This document shows positions 23,434-33,423 of a stretch of 33,769 bases of DNA, one piece after another; positions within the stretch are counted from its first letter, which is position 1, and each line of letters opens with the position of its first letter. The notes beneath the pieces are model-generated. The model did not search any database and was not told where the DNA came from. It saw only the letters and a list, made by a program, of their open reading frames with translations. A program made the position numbers and the translations under genes. The stretch comes from Prorocentrum cordatum (taxonomy: Eukaryota; Sar; Dinophyceae; Prorocentrales; Prorocentraceae): assembly GCA_963575745.1 (NCBI GenBank), contig CAUYUJ010019897.1:134910-168678 (forward strand). The letters are read 5' to 3'.

Positions 23434-26043
23434 ATGGCGGCGGCAGCGGCAGCTGCGGCGAGGCCCGGACAAGGCGACCCGCCAGTTAATCTCAATGTGC
23501 CGGCAGACAGAGATGCTTGGGTCAACATGGATCCGAATCGATTCAACGACTTGTGCGAGCAGGCATACGTGAACGGGGACTTCAGTTACGTTCAAACTGC
23601 GCTACTCGCAAACCACTTTGGGCTCGCAACGTTCATCAACGAGCGAGTAGCACAGGACCGAAGGGAGGTATCGAACGCCGAAGCATTCCAAATGTTACAA
23701 AGTGCCCACAAGACCAACAGCATGCTGTTAGCGATCACGAAGAGAAATGCTGCGCTCGAAAGAGATGCTCGCAGATTAGTGGAAAGAGTCACCGAGTTGG
23801 AGACTAACAGTGAAGTACAAGAAAAGTTGATCGAAAGGTTCGGTCAGATCTCGGAAGCAATCAAAGGAGGAAGCGGAAACAAGCACGGGAGCAGTAAACC
23901 GATAAGCGAATATAAAGCGCTACAGGCGCTAAAGAACTTCAGTGGGGAAAGGGCGAAGTTCAGAGACTGGAACGACAAATTCTTGAACGCACTAGCCCAA
24001 GTGAAGCCGAGTTACCGACCGGCACTGAAAATGCTAAACAAGAAGCTGGAGACGCTTGACGGAGTTGTACCAGAAGAGGACGATGATGACATCATACGCA
24101 TAACGAACGGTCGATTAACTGCAAGCGAGTACCTGAAGGCAAGTCAAGCCAAGCAAGCCGAGGACGACAACAAAGGCGAATATGAGTTTACCGAAGGAGA
24201 CAAGACTCAGATGGAAGAAGACTTATGGTACATTCTGAACGAGAAACTTGAAGGTGCGGAGGCCAGAGGAAAATTAAAGGGACTGATGGATGGAGACGGG
24301 ATCATGGCTTGGCAAAAGGTTTACAAATGGTACTCGGCAGTAACCGGAGCGACCTTATCATCAAAAACGACGCATGCCATGAATCCTGAACCGCCCAAGA
24401 AGATCACCGACACCGTTACCCGACTTGAGGAATGGAGCGCATTGGCAGAAAATCTTGAGAAATATGGCAAAGATTACTCGCTGCCTCTTCCTTTCAAAGT
24501 CACCGCACTCAGGGCCATAATGGTACACGCGAATGACTGGTTTGACGAATGGCAGCAGGCATGTTGGCGAACGCCTGACGCGCTTAACATTGACTCATTT
24601 CAGATATTGTACTCAAAGTGTGAAGACTGGGCGCGTAAAAAGAAACTTGACTCAGATACAAAAAATAAGGATGCAATGGACATTGGGAATATCAACGAGA
24701 TGAGTCAAGGGTCCGAAAACGTTTGGGACCAAACAGGATGGGTTGACGAAGATGGAAACTGGTGGTCAGAGGATGGATCGTGGAATCACGGGTCCTGGGC
24801 CAATGAAAGTGACGGGGGAGAATATGAAGAAATTGACGCCGTAAACAAAGGTAAGGGCAACGGAATGGGCCCCAGGTGTTACAATTGTGGAGGCATGGGC
24901 CATTTAGCCAGGAACTGCACGAGGCCCAAGCAGTTCACCAAAGGAGGTAAAGGTGGCAAAGGCGGAAAAGGCAAAGGTTACCGAGCCACTTACGGATCCT
25001 ATGTGAAAGGTAAGATCGGAGGCAAACAAGGAGGTAAAGGAAGTGGCTCATGGGGAGGAAGCTACGGAAGCCAAGGGAAATTTACCCCGCACAGTGAGCG
25101 TGAATGTTACAAGTGCGGCGGAAAAGGGCATATTGCCATTAACTGCCCGGGCTCCAAGAAGACCGCCAACGAAGTTGAGCAAGAAAAGCCTGTAGTAAAC
25201 ACCGAAACTGAACAAACCACCTCGTTCGGTCAACCACAGCACGTTCTCAGCGTTGAGATGAAGGAAGCAATGAACGTGTCGCTACACCAGACTGCGATCG
25301 AGGAGGTTAACGAGAAATGGGACCTGCCCTATCACGCTAGAAAGAAGATGGCGCGTGACAGCGCGGTAAACATGAGAAGGATCTATCAGGAACACCAGTA
25401 CGACGGAGACCGTCACCATACTAGTCAGTGGGATCAAAGAATAAATAAAAGCGTGAGGCAGGAAAAAAGTTGGTTGGCGAAATGCAAGGAAATTGGACTA
25501 ATCGAGATGCGTGGAGGTGATCCGGAGATTAACGCAGTACCGCCACCAAGTGCAACACATGAGACGATCGTGGTCACCGTGGACTCCGGCGCCTACAACA
25601 CAGTGGGGCCCCCCAAGGTTGGCACTCATTTCCCCATTACGCATGCGGACGCGTCAAAGCAGGGAAGACACTACAGTGCAGCAAATGGAACCACGATAAA
25701 GAATTATGGTCAACGCGTGATCACATGTAAAAATGAGCATGGGAACACAGTCAGTATGCCAATTCAGGTGGCAGAGGTCAACAAAGTTCTAGGGTCGGTA
25801 AGAGAGATGGTAAACGCTGGAAACAGAGTAGTGTTCGACAAGGATCCTAACGGGAAGTCCCTGAGCCACATCATGAACAAAGCGACTGGCAAGTTAACAG
25901 CCATCCATGAAAAGAATGGCACATTCCAGTTCAACATCACAGTGCCGAAGGGACCAGCGGAAGCCGCCAATACTAGGAGTGAAGTGAACATGACTGAGGG
26001 TTTTCCGCGGCCGGGAACCCCGGAGGCGGATCTATTCTACTAA
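23434..26043 (+). CDS. Gag-protease polyprotein of copia-like element
   Basis: 869 residues from an ATG in good context (GCCATGG) just after the primer site. The N-terminal half is a capsid-like helical region; residues about 100-150 (RNAALERDARRLVERVTELE) look coiled-coil. Acidic, Trp-rich sequence (about 425-470) precedes two CCHC zinc knuckles, CYNCGGMGHLARNC (about 482-495) and CYKCGGKGHIAINC (about 557-570), separated by a Gly/Lys-rich basic linker. Residues about 714-722 (VTVDSGAYN) are the aspartic-protease active site (D-S-G). The frame ends at TAA while pol continues in the -1 frame. Gag packages element RNA in a cytoplasmic particle and the protease matures the polyprotein. The frame is intact throughout. 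Confidence 0.93.
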   Translation: MAAAAAAAARPGQGDPPVNLNVPADRDAWVNMDPNRFNDLCEQAYVNGDFSYVQTALLANHFGLATFINERVAQDRREVSNAEAFQMLQSAHKTNSMLLAITKRNAALERDARRLVERVTELETNSEVQEKLIERFGQISEAIKGGSGNKHGSSKPISEYKALQALKNFSGERAKFRDWNDKFLNALAQVKPSYRPALKMLNKKLETLDGVVPEEDDDDIIRITNGRLTASEYLKASQAKQAEDDNKGEYEFTEGDKTQMEEDLWYILNEKLEGAEARGKLKGLMDGDGIMAWQKVYKWYSAVTGATLSSKTTHAMNPEPPKKITDTVTRLEEWSALAENLEKYGKDYSLPLPFKVTALRAIMVHANDWFDEWQQACWRTPDALNIDSFQILYSKCEDWARKKKLDSDTKNKDAMDIGNINEMSQGSENVWDQTGWVDEDGNWWSEDGSWNHGSWANESDGGEYEEIDAVNKGKGNGMGPRCYNCGGMGHLARNCTRPKQFTKGGKGGKGGKGKGYRATYGSYVKGKIGGKQGGKGSGSWGGSYGSQGKFTPHSERECYKCGGKGHIAINCPGSKKTANEVEQEKPVVNTETEQTTSFGQPQHVLSVEMKEAMNVSLHQTAIEEVNEKWDLPYHARKKMARDSAVNMRRIYQEHQYDGDRHHTSQWDQRINKSVRQEKSWLAKCKEIGLIEMRGGDPEINAVPPPSATHETIVVTVDSGAYNTVGPPKVGTHFPITHADASKQGRHYSAANGTTIKNYGQRVITCKNEHGNTVSMPIQVAEVNKVLGSVREMVNAGNRVVFDKDPNGKSLSHIMNKATGKLTAIHEKNGTFQFNITVPKGPAEAANTRSEVNMTEGFPRPGTPEADLFY
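25998..26023 (+). promoter_or_regulatory. Probable -1 ribosomal frameshift signal
   Basis: In the Gag frame the bases read G GGT TTT (25998-26004), the X XXY YYZ pattern of -1 slippery sites. Six bases later CCGGG AAC CCCGG (26011-26023) forms a 5-bp GC hairpin, with extra pairing CCGC/GGCGG around it. The pol frame has a stop at 25995-25997 and is open from 25998, so it opens exactly at the heptamer. Confidence 0.7.
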
Positions 26044-29000
26044 GCCCCCCGTCACCCGTAAGACCAAGCGAAAACTTAAACGTCTTTAATGCCGAAGGAG
26101 ACGAAGGGAGTGAAAGTGGGGGCAACGATAGTGAGTTAAGTGATGTGGAAGATGTATTTGCGAGTGATGAGGCAGAGCTACCAGAGAAGATTTACTGTGG
26201 TATGAGGCCCTCGAAAGAGGAAGTTGAAGCGCATAACACGACGCATTTACCTTACCGAAGCTGGTGCCCCCACTGTGTCAGAGGAAAAGCTCGCAGACGC
26301 AACCGCCGTAGACGCGAAAGAGAGAGGAACGGGAACGCGCCGGTAATTTCGATGGACTACATGTGGCTTAAATGAAGAAAAGATGAAGGGGAAAGCAGCA
26401 GCAATGGCAACCCAATTTTGGTCATGCATTGCAGAGAGACCAAATTGACTTGGAGCAGAGTGTTAGTGAACAAGGGAGTGGACTCGTACTCGGTAAAAGT
26501 AGGATGTGACATGATCAGTTTTACCGGATACAAGAGGGTAATACTCAAAAGTGATGGGGAAGCAGCTATCACAGCATTGGCCAATAGGATTAAAGCTTCG
26601 TGTGATCTTGACGTGGGAGTTGAAGTCAGTCCAGTGGGAGATTCAAAGGCCAACGGCGAAATTGAGAGAGCCGTTAGAACAGCGCAGGGCCAGGTCAGAA
26701 CGTTAAAGAGCGCCCTGGACGCCAATTATAAAACTGAGTTTGGAGAAAGTCATCAGATAATACCTTGGCTGGTAAGTTATGCGTCCTCTTTGATTAACAA
26801 GTTCACGATAGACACGGATGGGAAGACAGCTCATGAGAGGTGCAGGGGACGAAAATTTAACAAGCAAATACCAGAGTTCGGTGAATGTGTCATGTATTTA
26901 AAGACGTCCGCGCACAAGGGTCGCGAGAAGCTTGAAATGAGATGGGAAAGTGGAGTGTTCCTAGGCATAAACGAGAAGAGTCAGGAGCTGATCATTGGGA
27001 CGCCTCATGGCGCAATCAAGGCGCACGAGTTTAAAAGAAAGGGAAGTGACGCTGAAAGATGGAATATTGCCGAGATTACCGAAATGAAGGGATTACCTTG
27101 GCAGCCTGACCCAAGCACAGCGGGAATGGAATTACAGTCTAGGATCATGGTGCCCATGGATCTACCAGAGCAAGAGTTAACTGCGCCTGAGACGAAGCCA
27201 CTCATTGCCAGAGGAATTGCAGTTAAAAAACATGAATACTTGAAAATGGGACCGACGCCAGGGTGTTACGGATGCAAATGCCTCGTGAGAGGAGACAAAG
27301 AGCACAAACCGCACAACGCCGATTGCAGGGCTCGAGTCATTGAATGGTTAAAGAAACAAGAGAGCCCGAACATCCAAGCAAGACTAGCGTCTGCCCAGTT
27401 AAGGCTTGAGAGCAAAAGCCGTGCACCAGAAAATCGTGAACAAGAATCAGAAAGTCAAGCGAAGAAACTGAGAATCAACGTGCCACCCCCGCAGAGCGCC
27501 AAAGTTGAGGAACCTGAGGACGAGTGGGTAATCAAGGGGAACAAAGTTATATGTCAGCACCGACGGCCGAGGAAAGAGTTAGCCTTCCCCACCAATGGTG
27601 GGTGTCCAGTGGACTGGGACAAACTTAAGCCTAAAAGATATACCCACGCGATCATGATTGACGGCGGCCAGATACATGAGCACGAAGATGCTTGGTATGG
27701 TAAAGATGGAGACGATCAGACATGGGCTATGGGAAACCCCTCTAATGGTTATTGGACCGGATGGACCGAGTTTGAAGTAGAAGATGAAGAAATGAAAGAT
27801 CCCCCGCGTGAGCCAATTAAACGAAAAGCAGAGGACGATCATGACGAAGAAGATCAACAGGCGACTCAGCATCGGCAACTCGACATGGAACAAGATGAAG
27901 AAATGTCAGAAGTAAACGACATCAAGTTGGGACTCAACATGATGGGATTTGACTCTGAACTGGTTGAATGGTTGACAAGTGGCGAACTAAACATCGTGCG
28001 CCAATTAAACGAGGTAAGGAGAGCCACCAGGCTCCATGGAGCATGCCAACACGAGACTCAGGCGCACGTAACAGAGGCGTATTCGCCGGTAAGAGTTACT
28101 GGGATGGCAGAAAAAATGGGATTGATACCAGGATTAGCAATGGATTTAACGACACGAGACCAACATGGTAACCCATGGGATTTCAATGTGCCAGCCATGC
28201 GTGTGAAAGCAAAAAAGATTGTCAAATCCAAAGCGGCTCTACTACTGGTGGTGAGCCCTATGTGCGCAGCCTTCAGCAGACTTCAATCGTTTAACTTTAA
28301 AAGATTGGGTGCCGATCGCGTGAAACAGATGTTAGATTACGGGATCAAACATTTGACGTTCGCAATGGAGCTATGCGAAATTCAACGGCGAAATGGGTTA
28401 TACTTTCTGTTTGAACACCCTGCAGGAGCAACCAGCTGGGGTACTTCAACGGTACAACGGCTGCTCAGAAACAAGGACGTCAAAGTATACGATGGGGATT
28501 TGTGCTGTTACGACTTAAAGCAGGTGGTCAAAGGCGAAGAGATGTTCATTAAGAAACCTACCAAGTTCATGACGAACAGTTCAGCCATCGGACATGAGTT
28601 AAGTTGGAAATGTAAAGGGCAGCATCGACACATAGAGTTAACTGGTGGTAGGACGCACAGATCAGAGGTCTACCCAGATAAACTGTGTCGAGCGATACTG
28701 AAAGGACTTATAAAGCAAATGAAGATCGACGGCCGTCAAGGGGGTACATTTAAAGAAGAGGAAGTAGCGAACATGGAAGTCGAAGAAGAAGAAGAACAAA
28801 GTGAGGTGCAGATTGGCGAGATTAACTGGGCGTGTGAACATGAGAACGAAGATAGGGAGCACAAGCACCAGTTAACGTGGACGAGGAAAGACTATGGAAC
28901 ACGAAGATTAATGTTGCCGGGACCGAGTGGACCACAATGGAGTTCATGCATTAGGAGAATTACCGCCAACATGGACACCGGGAAAATTATCGAGGACAGG

Positions 29001-30866
29001 CCCGTGAATGAGATCACAGGGAAAGAGAGAAGGAGGATGTTTAAGAAGGGGCCGGTTAACACCTCCACCACCTTTACGTATGAAGCTGTCGGCGAAGTTG
29101 CTCCACACAAGTGGAAATGCTGTGTATGTGAGCATGGGGGATGGCTCAAGACGCCTAGTATGTGTGAGGCGTGCGAAAGAACTGGAACAGTTAACCCTCT
29201 CCCGATGAACACAATCAATGTTGTCCACAAAGAAAACGAAGAAATTATTCAAGCTTGGGATGATGTTACAGGAAACGAGCTCGATCCTAAATTGACTGCG
29301 AAAGCACGTCAAGAAGAAATGGAGCAATTCAGAAAACACAAAGTTTACGAGAAAGTGAAAGAGGAAGTATGCTGGCAAGTTACGGGGAAAGCGCCCATCG
29401 GAACCAGATGGATAGACATCAACAAAGGAGATGAATTAAGCCCAGACCACAGGTCAAGGCTGGTAGCCCAGCAAGTTAAATACAACTCCAAAGAAAAGAA
29501 CATATTCGCAGCTACACCTCCACTGGAAGCGCAAAAACTGCTTTTCTCAATGGCAGTTACCGAGGGAGTTGGATTCACGAGCGGTGAGCGTGAGAAAGGA
29601 TTAAAGCTAGCATTCATTGACATCAAACGAGCTTACTTTTACGCCCCAGCAAAGAAAGACATATTTATCAGGTTACCAGATGAAGACTATGAACCAGGTA
29701 TGTGCGGAAAGCTGTTAAAATCAATGTACGGAACCAGAGACGCTGCGAGTAACTGGGAGGACTGTTACATGGATTTTGCCAACGAAGCTGGGTTCAAGAG
29801 TGGAATTGCATCACCATGTGTGTTCAAGCATGAGAGTCGAGCGTTATGGTTAACAGTTCATGGAGATGATTTCGCGCTGTTAGGAGGTGATCATGATCTC
29901 GACTGGTTTGAAAATAAAATTAAGGAGGAGTTTGAAGTGAAAGTGAGAGGACGACTTGGACCAGGGAAGGAGGACATGAAAGCGATCAGAATTCTTAACA
30001 GGATTGTGGAATGGACACAGGAAGGATTGAGGTATGAGGCAGATCAAAGGCATGCAGAGATAATTGTGAAAGAGCTCGAGCTAGAAGGAGTAAAGGTGAG
30101 GACTGAAGTGCCAGGTGAGCGAATTCCAGTTGAAGAGGGAGATGAGGAAGAACTTTCGCCCAACATGACTAAAAGATACCAAGCGTTGACGGCCAGAGCA
30201 AATTACTTAGCCCAGGACAGGTCGGATATACAGTATTCGGTAAAGGAACTCGCTAGGACCATGTCGAAGCCCACGATGAGCTCTTGGAAAGGTTTAGTCA
30301 AGTTAGGAAAGTATTTGAAGTGCCACAGCAGAAGCGGCTATGTGTATCAATATCAGGAGCAGCCCCAAGAGTTAACCATTTGGACTGACACAGATTACGC
30401 AGGATGTAAGCGAACAAGGAAGTCTACGAGTGGGGGAGTAGTGATGTGGGGTAAACATCTCATAAAGTCCTGGAGCACGACTCAGAGTGTAATTGCGTTA
30501 TCGTCTGGTGAAGCAGAGTATTACGGACTGGTGAAAGGAGGATCAGTGGGTTTAGGACTCCAGGCAGTGTTGAGAGACTTTAACTTGGAAGTTGAGATCA
30601 CAGTGAAGAGTGACGCCACAGCTGCGATTGCCATCGCAAGCAGACGAGGATTGGGGAAGGTAAGACATATCGAGGTGTGTCAGTTGTGGTTACAGCAGAA
30701 AGTTAAGGAGGGAGTGATTCGTATTGTGAAAGTCGGGACGCACGAGAATGCAGCAGATGCGTTGACCAAGTATGTCAGTCGTGAAAGCATGAGCACACAT
30801 CTACGAAACACGAATCAATGTGCACTTACAGGCAGGCATGAACTTGCACCAGCTACTGAATGTTGA
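25998..30866 (+). CDS. Pol: integrase, RT and RNase H, with one in-frame TGA
   Basis: It lies in the -1 frame to Gag. Integrase zinc site: H..TH and WCPHC (about 26229-26280). Catalytic D in MDYMW, second D in KSDGEAA, E in GEIERAV. TGA at 26373-26375 lies between the first and second Asp; the frame then stays open to 30866. A linker has a CxxC/HxxxC zinc module (about 27259-27330). An SPMCAAFSRLQ...FEHPAGATSW module follows (28254-28430), then a RanBP2-like finger WKCCVCEHGGW...CEAC (about 29113-29175). RT has FIDIKRAYFYAP (about 29613) and VHGDDF (about 29857). RNase H has TDTDYAGC, SSGEAEYYG, KSDATAA and NAADALTK, covering all four acidic residues. Apart from the TGA it looks intact. The TGA could be inactivating or read through. 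Confidence 0.92.
30821..30832 (+). promoter_or_regulatory. Possible trans-splice acceptor before ORF3
   Basis: TGCACTTACAG then G stands six bases before the ORF3 ATG and would allow SL addition to make a separate ORF3 mRNA. There is no strong pyrimidine tract, so this is a weak prediction. Confidence 0.35.
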
Positions 30867-33423
30867 CGTATCGAATGTTGATGTCCGCAGCTCATTTCTG
30901 TCAAGCAAACTGCAGCTATTAAAGGCCTTCTCCACCCATCACCTCTCACTCTTGAGCGTGAACGAGAGCACGGCGGCTCCCCAGGTCAACCTCACCATCA
31001 ACGGCTCCATGGTCGACCAGAGCCCAGCTGGGGATGGACCGGTTACGCGTGAGAACCTCAACCGCCGCGTTGACGACATGGTGCACGTTGCCCACGCGTT
31101 TACCGTCACCCTCACTAACATGGCGATTAACTTCCACGGTGCTTACGACAAACACGTTGACGAGGTGCAAAGGGCCGCGGATGACATGGCGGCGAGGATC
31201 GAGGAGTTGACGCGCCAGAACGATGCGCTGGTCCAGGACAGTGACGACGTCAACGAGAATCTCCAAAGGGCGCAGAAGGAGATTAACGACCTGATGGCGA
31301 CGATTACGGACCTGAACATTCAGAACCGCGACTCGGGGGTTAACACGGAGGAAAATGCAACCAAGTATAGGCGCATCAACGACAACATTGGTTACCTCCT
31401 GAACACCGCCAAGCGCCTTACCGATAACATCACGCCCCTGCAGGACTTCGAGGGTAAACGTGATGCGGCGCTACGCCTGTTGGTGGCAGTAACAGAGAGG
31501 CTGGAAGGATTACAGAGGTTCTTGCATGACCCGATCAACTCCCCGGTTACCAACATCCCGCAGGTTCCTCCGCCGTTACCCGAGCAGCCCCCAACAGTAA
31601 AGGCCGCCAAGGCACCTCCCACTGCAGTCAACGCGACGGCCGGGGCCAGCCAGCCTCTAGCCCGAGCTGCCGCAGCATCGGGTGCACCCCCGGCTCAGGG
31701 CTTTACCGGCACCACGCCCAAGACCGGAGGGTTCGGTCGATCCGTGTCGCCGAATAAGATCCCACAGTCAACGTTGCCTCAACCTGTTTACAAGAAGGCA
31801 CCCAAGGCCATGCATGAGCGTAAGCGGGAATTGGAAGAGTTACTGCAGCTGGGAATGAAGATGGATGAAGATCGTGCACAGGGCAGTCAACGTGACGAAG
31901 CAGCAAAGGGCCCTGCCCCGGTGGTTAAAGCGAGGGCGCCCAAGCCGCCTCCTCCAGGCCTTGGAGAGTCAGGTGCATCAAGCAGTGTTAGCGGCATGAA
32001 TCCCCCGCCTCCGGCGCCCAAGAAGCTATCGACCCAGTATGTTCCTCCACCGCAGCCTCAAGCTGTTAACCGTACGGACGAGCAGCTTGCGGCATACTCG
32101 CGGAACGTCGCCAGGGGCATGTACCGGCCACTGTATCATGTCAACGGCCGCATGCCTATGGTGAACGACAAGAGCGAGGACCACGACGTCAACTACAAGG
32201 TGGAGCCCGACCCCAGGGAGGTAGTCGCATTAACGATGAAGACGCGCGACAACTGGCGCAGGTTCGAAGGCAACTTCGTTGGACATGTGGCAAAAGAGGG
32301 GTTAACGACTCCAGGTGGTCGATCTATTCCGGGCAACGCGGGGCGGGAACTAAACGACTACGATGAGGTGTTCGTCGACATTTACGGGCAGCACGCCTAC
32401 GGCTTCCTTGGTTATTCCGTGTTAAAGGGCCCAAGCAGCTGGAGGTCTCAGTTGACGGAGAAGGAGCTGGAAAAGCACGACGAGTGGGTTGACGCAGTCG
32501 GGCACGTACAATCCCTGTTCGACGACGAGTACGTGCCGCCGATTCACGTCAACGATCTCCACCCAATGTGGTTCGACGTTCACAGCTGCCCAGACACGCA
32601 GGTCTACGTCAACAAGGCGCCAGAAATGAACGAGAAACAGCTTAACGGCCTTCTACTAACGTGGGCCGGGATGCTGCCCCACGGCAACCCCACCGTGGTT
32701 TCCGTTAAGCACCTGGTGGAAGACACCTTCGGACCGCACGGCTACATCTCAACTGGGGTTACCGTGATCATGTTTGCGACGCACGACCTCGCTAAGCTCT
32801 ATTGTCGTTATATGAATGGCCTCCAAGTGTATTACCGCAACTACTTCATTGAGGATTTGGAGGTCAGGAGCGCCGAGGAGTTAAAGGGCAGCATCAACAA
32901 GCCCCCGATTTACTGGCACCAGACCATCCTGGAGGCCGCTCTTAACGACCAGGGGTCCATGAGGGCGCTCTACCGTGACAACTGGCCTGCGGATCACATT
33001 ACCGAGCGTAAGATTGACCATCGCGAGAAGCTCTGTTGGTTTGGGTGGTTGCCGTGTGACGACTTTGCCAACTGGCTTACCGACCCTTACTGGACTGTGA
33101 ACCCGTTTACCGGAGTTGCGGTCGAGGAGCATCTCCGCAACAATCCAGGTGGTAAACCTCTGCTGAAGGCCCCCCACGCCAGTTACTGGAGGGCCATTGG
33201 TACTTACCACAATATTGTTGACGGGTCCACCAAGAGCTTTGACGAGGGGTGCTGGTTGGGCGACGAGGAGCGCATTAACGCGTACCTGGACACCGACTAT
33301 TACAGCCCGACGCAGGCCCTTAACAGGGTGTCGTCCTATACGGCGGCCAGCGTGGGGCACCGTGGTTTACCGCAGTCCAGGGGTGCGCGTGCTCCGTCAG
33401 TGAGGCGCCCGCGCCGGTCGTAA
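30838..33423 (+). CDS. ORF3 of the retrotransposon, unknown function, 861 aa
   Basis: It starts at ATG inside the last 29 bases of pol, in another frame, and ends in TAA. Residues about 75-165 form a heptad-rich coiled coil (VDEVQRAADDMAARIEELTR). About 235-420 is Pro/Ala/Lys-rich and probably disordered. About 425-800 is a folded-looking, Trp/Tyr-rich region. Within it (about 583-680) QVYVNKAP...GVTVIMFATHDLAKLYCRYM...NG has the spacing of an RRM, though no family is firmly recognised. No signal peptide or membrane segment is seen, so it does not look like an envelope protein. The codons are more G/C-ending than those of gag-pol, suggesting a separate origin. It could be a second RNA-binding or particle protein; the function is unknown. 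Confidence 0.85.
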   Translation: MNLHQLLNVDVSNVDVRSSFLSSKLQLLKAFSTHHLSLLSVNESTAAPQVNLTINGSMVDQSPAGDGPVTRENLNRRVDDMVHVAHAFTVTLTNMAINFHGAYDKHVDEVQRAADDMAARIEELTRQNDALVQDSDDVNENLQRAQKEINDLMATITDLNIQNRDSGVNTEENATKYRRINDNIGYLLNTAKRLTDNITPLQDFEGKRDAALRLLVAVTERLEGLQRFLHDPINSPVTNIPQVPPPLPEQPPTVKAAKAPPTAVNATAGASQPLARAAAASGAPPAQGFTGTTPKTGGFGRSVSPNKIPQSTLPQPVYKKAPKAMHERKRELEELLQLGMKMDEDRAQGSQRDEAAKGPAPVVKARAPKPPPPGLGESGASSSVSGMNPPPPAPKKLSTQYVPPPQPQAVNRTDEQLAAYSRNVARGMYRPLYHVNGRMPMVNDKSEDHDVNYKVEPDPREVVALTMKTRDNWRRFEGNFVGHVAKEGLTTPGGRSIPGNAGRELNDYDEVFVDIYGQHAYGFLGYSVLKGPSSWRSQLTEKELEKHDEWVDAVGHVQSLFDDEYVPPIHVNDLHPMWFDVHSCPDTQVYVNKAPEMNEKQLNGLLLTWAGMLPHGNPTVVSVKHLVEDTFGPHGYISTGVTVIMFATHDLAKLYCRYMNGLQVYYRNYFIEDLEVRSAEELKGSINKPPIYWHQTILEAALNDQGSMRALYRDNWPADHITERKIDHREKLCWFGWLPCDDFANWLTDPYWTVNPFTGVAVEEHLRNNPGGKPLLKAPHASYWRAIGTYHNIVDGSTKSFDEGCWLGDEERINAYLDTDYYSPTQALNRVSSYTAASVGHRGLPQSRGARAPSVRRPRRS

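Noticed and set aside
26145-26375. A separate short gene MEDVFASDEAELPEK...
   Set aside because: It is in the same frame as pol and carries the integrase zinc site; the TGA simply divides one pol frame.
30838-33423. ORF3 as an envelope protein
   Set aside because: Position fits, but there is no signal peptide, no membrane segment and no cysteine-rich ectodomain.
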